A stretch of DNA of 64,000 nt. Source: Mesostigma viride (lineage: Eukaryota > Streptophyta > Mesostigmatophyceae > Mesostigmatales > Mesostigmataceae). The stretch is taken from positions 3,082,049-3,146,048 of the forward strand of contig RPFO01000448.1 of assembly GCA_009746045.1 (NCBI GenBank), given 5' to 3'. Position numbers and translations under genes: made by a program. Below the pieces are notes generated by a model that saw nothing but the letters and a program-made list of their open reading frames with translations, was not told the origin of the DNA and ran no database searches. Below, one piece after another: positions 40,067 through 51,456 of this stretch. Position 1 is the stretch's first letter. Every line of letters starts with the position of its first letter.

Positions 40067-41696
40067 TTAAACTGCGAAGCGTGTCACGAGTCCCTTCTAC
40101 TGTCGCGTTCTCCCCAGAGAGGTTGGGTAGTTCTCTTGGGCATTAGGAGCTGTAATAAATGTCCGTATTAGCGCTTTCGATGGCATCGTGTTGGTGTACG
40201 TGAGAATAGTTTAATCCCTGACAAGGTTGCCATTGGACGCCCCCATCTATATGCAAGGTTGAAAAACTGACTGGGTTTCGAGGTCATCCCCCACCAACGA
40301 CCAGGGGTCCGCAGTGCTAGTAATTGCTTCTTCATTGGATTCGCGCGTTTGCGCTCCCGCTCCGCGGTTTCTAATTCCTGCCTGATGTAACAAATTGCTC
40401 TTTGATCGCTATCCACTAAGAGGGTGTAGGAAAGTTTCGAGACACCTACGATGACCCCCGCGCTTCCTAGGTCGTAACGAGCGGTAATGGTAGAGTCTAA
40501 TCGAAGAGGTCTAGCTCGTAACTCAGCATTTCCCGTGTCGAGTACTTGTCAGTTGGTAACTAGAGCATCCTCACCACACAGTCCTCCGTTCACGATAGCT
40601 GTGAATCCCGCCAATCGTCGGAGAGCCTCCGTGAGATCGAACGTTTGTTGTGTACCATCGCAAGGAAGTAAATTATTATCAGGTAGCGAGTAGGGACGCC
40701 ATCGTTTGATGCCTTGTCACTACTCGAAAGCCCTGGGATGCATTTACTGTCTGAAAAGCGGTGAGGTGTACTGAATAGCAAGTGAACAGCGTTCAATTCA
40801 TCGATCCTGCCCAATTCTCAGCTAGAGAGTTTTGCATGGACGGGTTTATTGTGAAAGAGACGCCCGGTTAGCGCGGCAGGGCGTTGTGTTCCCCCCTTTT
40901 TTTTTCTTTCATGGTGGAAAACGAGATTTGCTCGACTAGGGAAAGGGGCTACCCGAAAAAATCGCGTCCCGCCATATCCAAAATACAGGTCTTTGAAATA
41001 CGGGTATCGACATCTGGGTTAACCAAGTTGTCCCCGCTGCTAAATGGGAGGTAGTCTCTCGCGACAAAATCGGGCAATTTCGTGTACTTCTCCGCTGTTG
41101 ACGTATATGCAATCAACACGCACGTCTGTCATTGATGCGTAAGGGCATTTGTCATGAGAAGCGTCGTTCCCATCTTCATAATTGAATGACCAAATGAGGC
41201 GTTTGGATTTGTCAGCAGTAGTATAGCCGATACCCAGTTGTACGAACAGAAAGTTCTAGCTGTGTGCGGTCGGTATTCCGATGGCCTGGTCTTGGAGCGT
41301 ATCAGCGTCAAAATGGAAATGACATACCCATTTGTTGCTCGGTGTCTCGATGTCTATGAAGTGCTTTTACGTACATCGTTTTCGAATATGGCTTTGGTCT
41401 TTCAAACCAACGATTCCCATCCACATACAGCTATAAAAAAATGATCGATTAGGGGTCCCGCGGCGTCTCCCCAATCGTCGTAAATCATCGCCTAAACGCA
41501 AACTTGTTGGCTCACTTGTAACACACCCGCACGCCATCAACAATAGTATTGCAGATCGATGGATAGAACCTGGGTAATTGCACGCTACAATAGTCCTGAT
41601 TCAACGCTGGCGATATCGGCGTCTGTATTCCTTGTCGACCTGTCAAGCCGGATTGCTTGAGGCTTATGGGCCGGTTGAGAGTCGAAATCACACCAT
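40067..41696 (-). pseudogene. Copy B 514-aa protein, indel-riddled
   Basis: Corresponds to A 27007-28551. It contains a C/T homopolymer burst at 40889-40910 and an unrelated short insertion near 40345-40385. Confidence 0.6.
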
Positions 41697-41723
41697 TTGA
41701 TTATCTGCCTAGCAAATAAACAC

Positions 41724-42250
41724 ATGGGCCTCTGAGGCCTTCAGAGACAACGACGGTACAGACGAAACCTTCGCCGAGACGCTGGAAGAGCAGTGTGACC
41801 CTGGTCAAGACCGAAAATTCGAAAGGGACACGTTGAATGTATGAACAGAAAAAAGGCACCTTCGCGACAAGAATGAGAGTTTTACCAGCAACGCGCACAA
41901 AGCGAGAGGAGAAGACGAACGAGGAAAGGAGGCAGAGCGATAACGAAACGGTAGGTCCTGCAAAGGAATTGGAGATTCAGCGCAAAAGGCTAGTCGACTG
42001 GAGCTGCAGACAGTCCGTAACAATCGCGCATTGAACGCTTTCTCGCTGAGGATTCTGTCGCGCTCAACCCCCGCCGACGCCAAACCGAAACGGCGTCGTC
42101 GAAGCCAGAGACAGAGCGGGACTCTCCGCCTAACCCCGATCATAACCCCGACAGCTCCAACCTCAACCACCGCCACCTGTCGCCGATGAAGCATACGAGC
42201 ATGGCATGGCCGCATCCGCGCGTCTCTCCTTGCTAGTCTGGGTACATTAA
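41724..42250 (+). pseudogene. Copy B coiled-coil protein, indel-riddled
   Basis: Corresponds to A 28576-29103. Confidence 0.6.
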
Positions 42251-42263
42251 AAATGTCTTCGGA

Positions 42264-43160
42264 ATGGTTATGGCTATAATCGAAAGAGCGACGAATTATT
42301 CACTCGAGAACAAAGACATTCAAGCAACGATACGCCCCACAGCGTCGCTGCTCTAGCCGAATTGCGATCTTCATACTTTATCGCAAACTTCTGCGGAGCT
42401 CGACGGTCTGGGGGGAAAAACTTACATCGGCGGCGTTCAACATGGCGAAGGCTTACTCGTACAAACTCTTCGACAAGCTGTCCTCATTTCAGGGAGTTGC
42501 CACACGGAGCGAAATAACAGATGCTCCCGGAACAAGCATGACGATGGAAGTTACCTTCTACCTGGCATTCGATGGGATGAAGTCATATCAAGTCTGACCT
42601 CACGATACGAGAAGTACAAGGACGATCTCAAGTTATAGGGAAACAATTCAAACGCGAAATAACGTGGATGGCGTAATAAAAACGCAGAACTTCCATGGAC
42701 CTCTGCCATGTACCTACGCTTTGATGCAATGAAAATGGGATAAAACCTGGCGACCAACGGTTCAGAGCACGGTCTCCTTCGATCGCTCGATTCTGATAGA
42801 CGAATGCAACGGCGTTCCCTCAATTTCAGAGCTCTTAGCAAAACGCTGTTGCGGCATTTCGCGTGTCACACACAGACACTTCCTCACGAGCCATGAGTTT
42901 CTGACACAGGTACACGAGCGGTGGGATACCACGAGCAGTGCGAGCGATATATCGTTTCTTGCGCTGTTCAGAACGAAAGGGACCATCGAGGGCCGCGCGA
43001 CAGATCCGCGGAGAGAGCGCGGGTCTTGGGCGCCGGATGAGTTTCTCGCGCTATGGGACCACGCCAGTCAAGGCGATCTCACGACTCTTTGTTGTCGACT
43101 TCGACTCAGCGCGACCCGAAAAAATGTTTCGACGAACTTCAATACATTTCTTCGATAATA
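42264..43160 (+). pseudogene. Copy B packaging ATPase, indel-riddled
   Basis: Corresponds to A 29115-29997. The Walker A region reads GGAGCTCGACGGTCTGGGG then a lengthened A run, so the P-loop is out of frame. Confidence 0.6.
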
Positions 43161-43186
43161 ATTTTCTCCTGAACCATTGATATTAC

Positions 43187-43688
43187 TTGGACTATTCGTC
43201 CACCAACACGATACGAGGCGCCCAGAGAGGAGTACGGTTGGAGACACCCAAGCACGTCTCCGATATTGTTCGGGTCTCACATTGGGCGAAAACTCTAGAC
43301 CGGTGTCGTCAGGATCCTTCAAGAGGCAGGGCCACCACGACAACAGATTGCCAGTCACACTGTCACGGACATGAGCCCGAAATCGATTGGCCAGCCGCAC
43401 ATGAGTGGGCGATTCGCAGGCGTCCACGGTGGCGCTCACCCCTCCAAAACGGAAAAAACGACCGAACCGAACGGCCTCGAGGGCGCCCAAGGATCCACCC
43501 GGTTAGGGTATTAAAAGCTCGAGCCAAAAAATTGTCTCATGTATCAGTCATCAGAATGACGCGTGACCGAATAGGGAGCGTTCGCGGACAATGAGGACCG
43601 GGGCCCAGGCGAAGAGGCGAGCATCGCCCGCGACCAGACGACTGATCTCGGCGAAAGCAAGTAAGAAGGGCGTCTGGATTCCCAGTGA
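43187..43688 (+). pseudogene. Copy B AT-hook-like basic protein, indel-riddled
   Basis: Corresponds to A 30020-30513; RPRGRPRIHPV survives in one frame. Confidence 0.55.
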
Positions 43689-44827
43689 TCGTGGATCGCA
43701 AATAAATAACCCCGAGGTTTGCGGAAAAATCGGCTTGCAGGCGACCTCTCCACCTCGCCGAGCCACCGCCACCACGAGGAATCGCCCTGCGCGAGCTGGA
43801 GGAGGGCGGTTACTGGACTTCGACGAGGCCGTCGCCCAGCGGAAGCGCGACCAGAGCCGCTACGAGCTGGCAGGCAATCGAAGGAGGCGGGGCGACTCGC
43901 AAAGACCGCTTTGGTGATACATTGGGATGCGGCGTCTGCTCGACAACTTGGGGTGCTCGCAGCTACGAGTCCGTGATGTTGCTTGCCGACACAGCTCATG
44001 TTCTTCGCGTGCGTGCACGGACATCAGAACCCAAGCGCAAAGACCCATCACTCGAAGGACGACGCCTTGAGGGAGATGAGAAGCAGGCTCCGGGGGTCAT
44101 CAACGGGTGAATCCGATATGCCGCCCCGAAGAAGAGGCTCCAAGGTCACGTACGGAGCGTACTTACCAACTGCTCGCGTCAGGGAGCTGAAGGTTGGTGA
44201 CTGGACAGACGGTTTGACCGTGCGAGAACGAAGCCGCTGAGGTACACGTACGAACAGCTCCAGACAGATCGCCAAAGCACGAGTACGAAGCCGATCCACG
44301 GTCCGACTCCGCGCGCATGGGCTTGAGCTATCTCTACGGGTGAAGATCTACCACCGACGGTATAACAATCACGACCAGATGCGCATCGTCGACATCGGTC
44401 GCTGAGCTAGGACGCACGAGAACGGTACATCCCAGCCGAGGGAGATTCTAACATCCAGAATTTCAAAACGCAGCACAGACATTGCCAGTTATGACGTCGT
44501 CCGGAAGACAAGAAGTACGGAAAGCTCAAATCCTAAAGCGTTAGATGCCCGTGCTAAGGCTTGGACAGGAAAATTGCATTTTCGAACACGAGCGAGCATT
44601 GCCGATTCAAACACAGTCTTTCAGCGCCCGTTACAACCGGATTATACGGAGGCAATCGACGCCACGCGACAGCATACATCACTCGTTTCCTGAAGGGCGC
44701 TTTCATTTAAGACAACGTTAAAATGGTGTTGGCGACCATGACTGGCATGACGTACGGACGGAGGCCTTTACGAGAGGCAGGGTGGCGAGATGAGCGGACC
44801 GATCGGCTGAGGCCGAGGAAAAAGTAG
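43539..44827 (+). pseudogene. Copy B tyrosine recombinase, indel-riddled
   Basis: Corresponds to A 30365-31625. It carries the C-type variants GTGATCG (43684) and GCGTTAGATG (44538). Confidence 0.6.
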
Positions 44828-44998
44828 ATTAGTTCCCGTGGGAAATTTTCACATGAATGTCGAAAAGGGTATTCTAAACCGCATGCATTATACAGGGAAT
44901 ATAAAGTTCCATGGGAACATTTTTCCGAGGTCGAGGTTCGAGGGTTTGGCATTTTATAATCTGAATTTTTTGTTTTCTAAAACAATTATTATGCTATC

Positions 44999-46420
44999 AT
45001 GTGCTGAACCGAGTCAAGTCGTCACAGTCGAACCTCTAAAAGCACCGTGGGAGTAATAAAAGGACCGTTGACATTCCGTGGCTGGCTCTATACTCCACCC
45101 ACCACGCCGAGGCCACCCATGAGACCCATGAACAAGGTCGTACACGCAGTGGCGCTACAAGAAGGCTCCCACCAAAGAGGCTGGCGGTGTCTCCTCTTGC
45201 CATCCGCTTATTTGCAGCGCGTGGCAATCAACACGAAGGACGCCAACGAGTCGCGCATTATGCGCAACCTCGCCAGACTTTTTCGCGCGGATCTATGCGG
45301 AGTGTGCTGTCATCCCGTTCGCGCACACCTCGACGAAGTATACACGACGGCCGTCGTGGGCGTACGTCGCATTGACGACACAGTCGACCCAGCATGACGA
45401 GCGCTCTGGCGACATTCGATTACCCGGGACACTTTCGCCGTGTTCACGACGAGAGTACTGCCGCCTTTCGTCCCTGACACATCGCAACCAAGGACTTTTC
45501 GCACGAGGTCAGCACGGCGTCTCGCATTGAAGAAGGATTTTGTTCAAGTCGTCTTTCCACATCGTCGTGCGCGGTCTCGTTCTTGCCGACCTGGACGCCT
45601 CGAGAGTGTTTTGGTACACGACCCTCACCGATTTCATCAAGCGCGCTTCTTTCGACCTGTCATCTCCGTTCACAGAGACGCGCACGAGCTGCTTGAAAGT
45701 TCAAGTGAACGGTCAATGGACAATTCGACGAGGATCTGCGACCACCCAGCTGAGCTATTTTCGGTGAAAGGACACGGGTGAGTAGACGAAGAGTTTACAG
45801 CAGAGACATTCTTTTCGATGCGTCGGAGAATGCCACAAATTCGGGGACACTGACCTCTGGGAATTCTGCGCATATGTGAAGGCTCGTTCTGTGACTTCTC
45901 GGACCACATCCTCATCAACATTGCTATCGCCGGCACGTCAATCGGCGGGTATTGGTGAGTGCCCCCGGACTGAGGCTGGCTCGTGAAGAGGGGAGGGGGT
46001 CGCGGACGGTCGCGAGTGCACGGTGGAAGCGAGCGGGAGGACATTGACGTATTCGCAATTCTCGCGGCGATGGAGAAGTGGTCCGGAGTGTGCCTATCTC
46101 GAGTGCGGCTACGAATTGAGTTGTTCCAGAGTCAAGCTCGTGAGGGGTGAACCAGTTACCCAGCAATGCGACGATCACATCTGCCTCTATGCCAAAAAGG
46201 TGCACGAGAAGAAACGGCCCTTCACGCTCCGAATACCGTCAGGACAAGTTTTTAGACTGCTACAGGGACAATCGCCAGACTCTCGCAAGATCCGAGATCG
46301 CCACCCCGTGATTGCAGCACCGGGATCGACAAAATGCCTTCACTCACACGTATTCGTCCGGAAAAAAATCAAGCCATGGCAGCTGGGCATGCGCTATTTG
46401 GGACCGCATAAGAGCACCTT
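44999..46420 (+). pseudogene. Copy B primase-helicase, primase part only, indel-riddled
   Basis: Corresponds to A 31795 to about 33184. It stops at AAGAGCACCTT just before the helicase Walker A codons, where copy C begins. Confidence 0.6.
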
Positions 46421-46472
46421 GTCCACGAGAGTGAATTTTCCGAAGCAACCACCCATATATAATTCATAGAAA

Positions 46473-46991
46473 TTACTTGCCATGGCAGGAACATTTTTTT
46501 CCTTCTAGCCCTCGAATTTTCTCGAAACGCAAAATTACAACGAATTTCGTCACGTCCGTTGGGACTGAGTAGCTAGTAGCCGCAGCCGCTCTGTCGAGGT
46601 GCACGAGGCTTAAAAATAAACGACCACCATTCCGAAACAGATATGGATCCGTCAGATTCATATAGTTATGATCGTTGATGCACGTGTAATTTGTCGCCAC
46701 CGCCCCACCAGAGCAGACTTCTGAAAAAAGCACTGCGTGCTCATTCAAGTTGTTTTCTGCCCCTAAAAAATTGGGAGAAATAACTCCTAAAGTACTCTTC
46801 CCAGCCGCACCAGCGACGCCAATTAGATAAGCGGTGTGCCCCCCTCCTCTCCAATCCTCGTTAATTATTGGGGCTCTAGGATCAGGTTTGATGGCGAATT
46901 CCGCGCGCCTTGAGGCCGCATCAAAACTTAATGCTTTGTCAGAGTCAAGAAGGATTTGATAAAACAACGGATACTCCATTAATATAGACAT
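46473..46991 (-). CDS. Unassigned viral protein, 172 aa (copy C)
   Basis: Identical to the copy A protein at 20282-20800, same start MSILMEYPLF and stop. It overlaps the tail of the frameshifted LamG frame only because that frame runs past its proper stop. Confidence 0.6.
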   Translation of the reverse strand: MSILMEYPLFYQILLDSDKALSFDAASRRAEFAIKPDPRAPIINEDWRGGGHTAYLIGVAGAAGKSTLGVISPNFLGAENNLNEHAVLFSEVCSGGAVATNYTCINDHNYMNLTDPYLFRNGGRLFLSLVHLDRAAAATSYSVPTDVTKFVVILRFEKIRGLEGKKCSCHGK

Positions 46992-47785
46992 AGATAATTG
47001 TAAACAACTAGACTATCCCCCATCTGGTCATTAATGCAGCAGAAAGTTGATACATCGCTATCTGACAGATTTATGTCGTAAAAGAGAAACTCTGCCATTT
47101 TCTGGTTGTCAAAGTTGCTAGGACCTCCTGTTCCAATGGTGCAATTGATAGTTTTCGCACCAATTGCGTTTGGTGGTGTACCACCAGCTGAATACGTGGC
47201 CACCGAGTTAGACCACAGTTTTTTCTGCGAATTGCCGAACCGTTCGACGACTAGTCGGTAGTCAGTCCATGGCGCAGAGTCCAGATACATGGTGAGATTG
47301 GGAGCAGGTAAGTTGGAAAACGAGTCAAAGTTGAGAGACGTGTTGCGTCTATGAGAACCATATGTAGTGCCTCCTGGGACTTGAGAGGCGTACGTCCTTC
47401 CATTCGAAGCAAGCGCATCACGTTTTGTCACATAGACAAGGGTATATTTGCTGTAGGTAAAGGAGCTGTCCTGGATCAAAGCACTGCCTCCAGCACTTGT
47501 AAACGTCACCGTGCCAAGTCCATTTTTTTGAGCTCCAACAAACACTGGCCTTGCTGCGTCTGAATTGGCGACTAGTTTATGAGTCGAGGATTTGGATTTG
47601 ATGGTCCCAACAAGTGTCCCACTAGAAACACTTCCTGTGCCGTCCCGTAGCTCTGTCATGGTGCCAGTGTCTGAGAAGTCGAACCACAAGACGGGACTTG
47701 TAGAGATCCCATAAGGTATACGTCTATTAAGGGATTCTTTCCTTCTCCTTGACAAACGTGGTACTGTGTTTTGTAACGAGTCCAT
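46979..47785 (-). CDS. LamG-like attachment protein, C terminus frameshifted (copy C)
   Basis: Identical to A 20817-21599 up to the last few tens of residues. One codon is lost near 47151 (GATAGTTTTCG instead of GATAGATATTTTCG, a 3-base in-frame loss), and a 2-base loss near 47046 shifts the frame. The MTRWG ending is therefore replaced by an unrelated tail reading into the next gene. With the A reading the stop would be at about 47003. Confidence 0.65.
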   Translation of the reverse strand: MDSLQNTVPRLSRRRKESLNRRIPYGISTSPVLWFDFSDTGTMTELRDGTGSVSSGTLVGTIKSKSSTHKLVANSDAARPVFVGAQKNGLGTVTFTSAGGSALIQDSSFTYSKYTLVYVTKRDALASNGRTYASQVPGGTTYGSHRRNTSLNFDSFSNLPAPNLTMYLDSAPWTDYRLVVERFGNSQKKLWSNSVATYSAGGTPPNAIGAKTINCTIGTGGPSNFDNQKMAEFLFYDINLSDSDVSTFCCINDQMGDSLVVYNYLCLY

Positions 47786-48067
47786 ATCATAACTATATTA
47801 TACAAGTGATGATTTTCAGACTGCAGAGGGACTCAGTTGGGCTCCTTCATTCATAAAAGCACAGACTTATTTTTTATTTTGTGGCAGTGGATATTGAAAC
47901 TTCCCAACCAAAACCGGCCCTTGTTTTGCTGGCAAAAGTGAGGCCCTACCATCATCTGCTAGGTTTGGCGTATCGAAGATCAGTATCTGCCTATTTAAGG
48001 GTTTGCGACTATCCTAGGGTCTTTGAGATAATCCATCGAAGACACAGTATACTAGAGAGGGAGATTT

Positions 48068-49273
48068 TTACAGCTGAACGACGGCCTGGCGACCCGCGCC
48101 GATGTCCATGCGTGACTCGGACTCGGCGAAGATGTACAAGACGAGGTCCGTGCCGCCTGTCTTGGAGACGCGGAGAGTGACGACGCTGGCCGTGCCCCTC
48201 AAGTCGAGACCTGACTGCCACCCCTCTCCAGCGGATGGCATGTTAAGGTGTGCTGCCATGACAAAGAAGTCGGCAGGCCAGCTGGCCTCTGTAACATCTA
48301 CACCTACAGGAGCCCCGATGTTCCCTTGGTCGCCAAACGTCGAGAGCAGATTCACCCATGCCTCTGTAGGACCCATAGAGTACGCTGGGGTCTGGTAATT
48401 CCCGTTGACGTCGAATTGATAGCTAGTAAGCGTATCACTTGTATGGCTAAACATAGTGTTGCCGACTTCATTTTCAGTGTCTGTTGCAGTCGGTGCTTGG
48501 ACAGCTAGCAGCTTCGATGCACTCATGGATGATAAGCTTGCCTTCATGGAGTACGCGTTACTGGTACCAAGGGACTGCTTTGTCGAAGTCCAAGTGTTCC
48601 AGGTGTATGGGATAGTCCCACCTTGTGCCAGCCGACTAGACAGGACCTGCCCAATAACATCCTCTTGGAAACGATATACTTCAATGGACCAATGAATGTC
48701 TTTCAGTGTAAATGCCAAACCAGCCCCAGCCGCGCTTGGGATAAGGACCCCGGCATCCATCAGAGTCAGCCTGACCTCCATTGGTGGCATAAGAGACATG
48801 TCCACAATCCTTGGATTGCCGCTAAGAAACCCGATAAAATGATCAATGCACCCAGGTTTATCCGTAGTGTTTGCTGTTGGGGCGGTAACTGCGTTATCGG
48901 CCCACCCAGCTGGTTTCTGGCTTTGGGCATAGTTAGCTCCACCGTGTGTAGTTAGAAGAGTCCAGAAAAGATGGCTGTAATCGTTGATATTGTCCACCTG
49001 CTGCCCGCCAACTAGAACCTCTAGACGCTTGACGAGAGACGATGTGAATGGAGGGAAGGCGGCAAAGCCAGCGGTAGTTGTGGTAGTTCCCTTGAAAAAC
49101 ATACAAAGAGTGTGCAAGTCGCAGAACCCGGACGTCGGCAAGCGCACGCTGATAGTCGACCCGTGACGCACGTCCGTGGCCGCGGAGGTAGTGGAGAGCT
49201 GAACCCTCTGGGTCGTGTGCTGCCCGAGGGACTTGATGACGTGTTGCATGCTGCGGGGGATAGCGCGATCCAT
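48068..49273 (-). CDS. MCP: Major capsid protein, double jelly-roll type (copy C)
   Basis: All 401 residues equal those of copy A (21883-23088), including the ESESRMDIGAGRQ ending. Complete conservation of a long ORF against a background of small indels elsewhere shows this part of the consensus is reliable in both copies. Confidence 0.85.
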   Translation of the reverse strand: MDRAIPRSMQHVIKSLGQHTTQRVQLSTTSAATDVRHGSTISVRLPTSGFCDLHTLCMFFKGTTTTTAGFAAFPPFTSSLVKRLEVLVGGQQVDNINDYSHLFWTLLTTHGGANYAQSQKPAGWADNAVTAPTANTTDKPGCIDHFIGFLSGNPRIVDMSLMPPMEVRLTLMDAGVLIPSAAGAGLAFTLKDIHWSIEVYRFQEDVIGQVLSSRLAQGGTIPYTWNTWTSTKQSLGTSNAYSMKASLSSMSASKLLAVQAPTATDTENEVGNTMFSHTSDTLTSYQFDVNGNYQTPAYSMGPTEAWVNLLSTFGDQGNIGAPVGVDVTEASWPADFFVMAAHLNMPSAGEGWQSGLDLRGTASVVTLRVSKTGGTDLVLYIFAESESRMDIGAGRQAVVQL

Positions 49274-49301
49274 CGATGTATACCCATGTGCTTAGATAAT
49301 T

Positions 49302-49589
49302 TTACCGTAAGATCTCTCCTAGTAATGGGTTGTTTTGTCGGTGAGCCTCGACCCTCTTGTCAAAGCTCGAGAGTGCCTTCAACCCAGCGTCCGCGAACCC
49401 CGCGATGTTGCTGAGCACCGGCGTGTTCCTCACGATTTCTCCTGGCACCCCTCCAAAAACGGCGTCCGCGGTCTTCAACAAAGCCTGTGCCGTGCGCGCG
49501 CCATGGCCGACCTTTCGAATAGCATCCCCCGCAGCATGGCCGACTTTACGAACGACAGAGGCGACCTTTCCGAAGACTCGATCAAACAT
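49302..49589 (-). CDS. Small alanine/basic-rich virion protein, 95 aa (copy C)
   Basis: Identical to A 23117-23404; same 28-base spacing to the capsid gene and 1-base spacing to the penton gene. Confidence 0.65.
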   Translation of the reverse strand: MFDRVFGKVASVVRKVGHAAGDAIRKVGHGARTAQALLKTADAVFGGVPGEIVRNTPVLSNIAGFADAGLKALSSFDKRVEAHRQNNPLLGEILR

Positions 49590-49590
49590 T

Positions 49591-50430
49591 TCAACTTTGA
49601 TATGGTATAGGCTGAGAAAATTTGTCGTCTGGGTCCTTGAGCGCGACGTACTTCAAGACCCGCGATATCTTGCGGGCCTCTGAGCCGATCACTTTCTGCG
49701 GCGAGATGCGGAAGGCTAGCTGAGCAACCCAGTCGGTGTACACGTCTATCGGCTGGTCATCCTCGTCCAACAACCGCAACGAGATGGAAGTTGGCGACTC
49801 TCTCAAATGCTGCCACAGAGGCTGGTACGACATCCACACTATGGGCTCCAGGTACTGCGACATCACTGGCAGGACGGCAAGGAGCCCGCCATACTGGGCG
49901 CCCTGGGGGGAAGATACCACATTCCCGCGGACTAGGTCGGTGTACACGAACACGGAGCTCAACCGACCGTTTGTGGCAGGTCTGTTCGAAGTGAGAGACG
50001 TCGTGGATTGGTATGCTAGTGGGAGAAGGCCGAGTACCCTTCCTGCGTATTCAGAGACCTGGATGGAAAACGCATTGGGAGATGAAAAAGTGTACTTGCT
50101 CTTCGCGCGATCGTATGTCACCGTCATCCCAGGGTCGTGCACTCGTAGTGCGTTCTCAATGTTGGCCCTGTTCTCCAAACACGTGTATGAGCCGTGGGGG
50201 AGAAATATCTCATGGGTGTCTGATGTTACTTGTGTGGTGAAAAGGAACTTGTTATTTCTCGAAGTGATGTGCGCTTGCTCGTATGGGACTGAGAGTAACT
50301 CGAGACCCACGTCGTGGAAGTCGTCCAAAAGGCCCATGGGGATGTCCCACGTGGGAGCAGCCAAGTCACCCCTCGCCCTGTCAGCAGTTCTAAGGGTCAA
50401 AAGGATCGTCTCTTGAACATGGTCTTTCAT
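49591..50430 (-). CDS. Penton-like minor capsid protein (copy C)
   Basis: Identical to A 23406-24245, intact over 279 residues. Confidence 0.75.
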   Translation of the reverse strand: MKDHVQETILLTLRTADRARGDLAAPTWDIPMGLLDDFHDVGLELLSVPYEQAHITSRNNKFLFTTQVTSDTHEIFLPHGSYTCLENRANIENALRVHDPGMTVTYDRAKSKYTFSSPNAFSIQVSEYAGRVLGLLPLAYQSTTSLTSNRPATNGRLSSVFVYTDLVRGNVVSSPQGAQYGGLLAVLPVMSQYLEPIVWMSYQPLWQHLRESPTSISLRLLDEDDQPIDVYTDWVAQLAFRISPQKVIGSEARKISRVLKYVALKDPDDKFSQPIPYQS

Positions 50431-50434
50431 ACGC

Positions 50435-50665
50435 TTAGCTCTCTACCATCAACTCCGATTTGATTTCGGGTCTATTCAGAACTACCACTTCGCCCTCTTT
50501 TGCGTCCTTGAAAGCGCGTTTGAGAGCGCGCTTTCCTTTCCCAGTCATAGGTTTCTTTCTACAATACAAAAACGCGGCCTCGATGAACTCTCGTGGCATG
50601 CTAGGGTACAGTACCATCCACTGAGAAATCTCGATCAGGTCAGACTCTGTGAAAATTGGATCCAT
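50435..50665 (-). CDS. Small unassigned viral protein, 76 aa (copy C)
   Basis: Identical to A 24250-24480. Confidence 0.6.
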   Translation of the reverse strand: MDPIFTESDLIEISQWMVLYPSMPREFIEAAFLYCRKKPMTGKGKRALKRAFKDAKEGEVVVLNRPEIKSELMVES

Positions 50666-50694
50666 TGCGTAATATTATCACACACAGATATTTT

Positions 50695-51199
50695 TTAGGC
50701 ACGGATACCCGTAGCCATTCCCAAGGCAGCTAACCTGGCTGCTCTCATCCTCTCTCTTCCACCCGAGCCAACTACCACTGGCTCACCGCCCACCGTCCTG
50801 CCTTGGGGCCTTTTATGAATTCTGTTGATATGAGTCGTCCTTCCGCCTTGGCTTTTAAAGTCCCTCGTGCATCCAGGCTCGGTGCACGGAAACCGGGCAG
50901 GTCCGGTTCCGGTATCTGATGTCAAAGGTGGCGCTGGCTCTCTAGGCACCGCGGTCTCACCAAGACAAACATGGGATCCGTTCCCATTTCCGCCGTCTCC
51001 TTCCTCCCACTCGCACCACCTCGGTATATCTTCAACCTTCTACCGACCCTGAGACCTGTTGCTCTAGCGGGAGCTGCCGGTGGCGCCACTACAACCGGCT
51101 CATCGGTGTTGTAGCAGCTGCCGTCGTCGCGCCGCCAGCCGCGGTTGCTGGTGTGGCGACGCTTACGCCACCTCCTAATGAGTTGTCGATTGGCATCAT
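50695..51199 (-). CDS. C2H2 zinc-finger protein, two 1-base deletions (copy C)
   Basis: Compared with A 24510-25016, one A is missing near 50960 (CACCAAGAC) and one A near 51105 (CATCGGTGTTG). The C-terminal 84 codons holding the finger CTEPGCTRDFKSQGG are in frame from an internal position, and the N-terminal part is in other frames. Confidence 0.55.
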
Positions 51200-51273
51200 C
51201 GGGACGCGAACCGGTTGCGCGACGTTGGACAGGGCCGCCAACAGAATCGCGTCTCTGAACCCGCGAGCTTCCG

Positions 51274-51435
51274 CTACTTTCCCTTGGCAGCGGGAGCTCT
51301 GTGTGGTCGCGAGTTGATTACGATCGTGTTCTTGACGGAATTGGAGGACCTAGAGGAGACTCTTGTGGACGTCGTAGTGGTAGGCGCGCGTTTTCGTCCT
51401 GAGCGTCGGCCGCGTTTCGTTTTCCTTGGTGGCAT
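51274..51435 (-). CDS. Small basic protein, 53 aa, with terminal slippery heptamer (copy C)
   Basis: Same as A 25091-25252; the G GGA AAG heptamer lies at 51277-51283 directly before the TAG. Confidence 0.5.
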   Translation of the reverse strand: MPPRKTKRGRRSGRKRAPTTTTSTRVSSRSSNSVKNTIVINSRPHRAPAAKGK

Positions 51436-51456
51436 GTTTACTTATGCGAGAGATTT

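Larger units (their letters stand above)
35667..46420. other. Copy B: error-rich version of A 22.73-33.18 kb, probable unpolished read sequence
   Basis: Gene order and orientation match copy A from the middle of the capsid gene to the Walker A region of the primase-helicase. Single-base insertions and deletions occur every few bases to tens of bases throughout, in coding and non-coding parts alike, and every gene is broken many times. Between 38990 and 39072 there is homopolymer nonsense (runs of T, C and G), and another at 40889-40910. Both ends are abrupt: GAGGCTT at 35667 in the LINE tail and AGCACCTT/GTCCACG at 46420. This pattern fits raw long-read sequence left in an assembly. Confidence 0.8.

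Noticed and set aside
35667-46420. Copy B as an old, naturally decayed virus
   Set aside because: Damage is dominated by small indels spread evenly over coding and spacer DNA, with homopolymer gibberish and abrupt ends, while A and C stay nearly identical; sequencing error explains it better.
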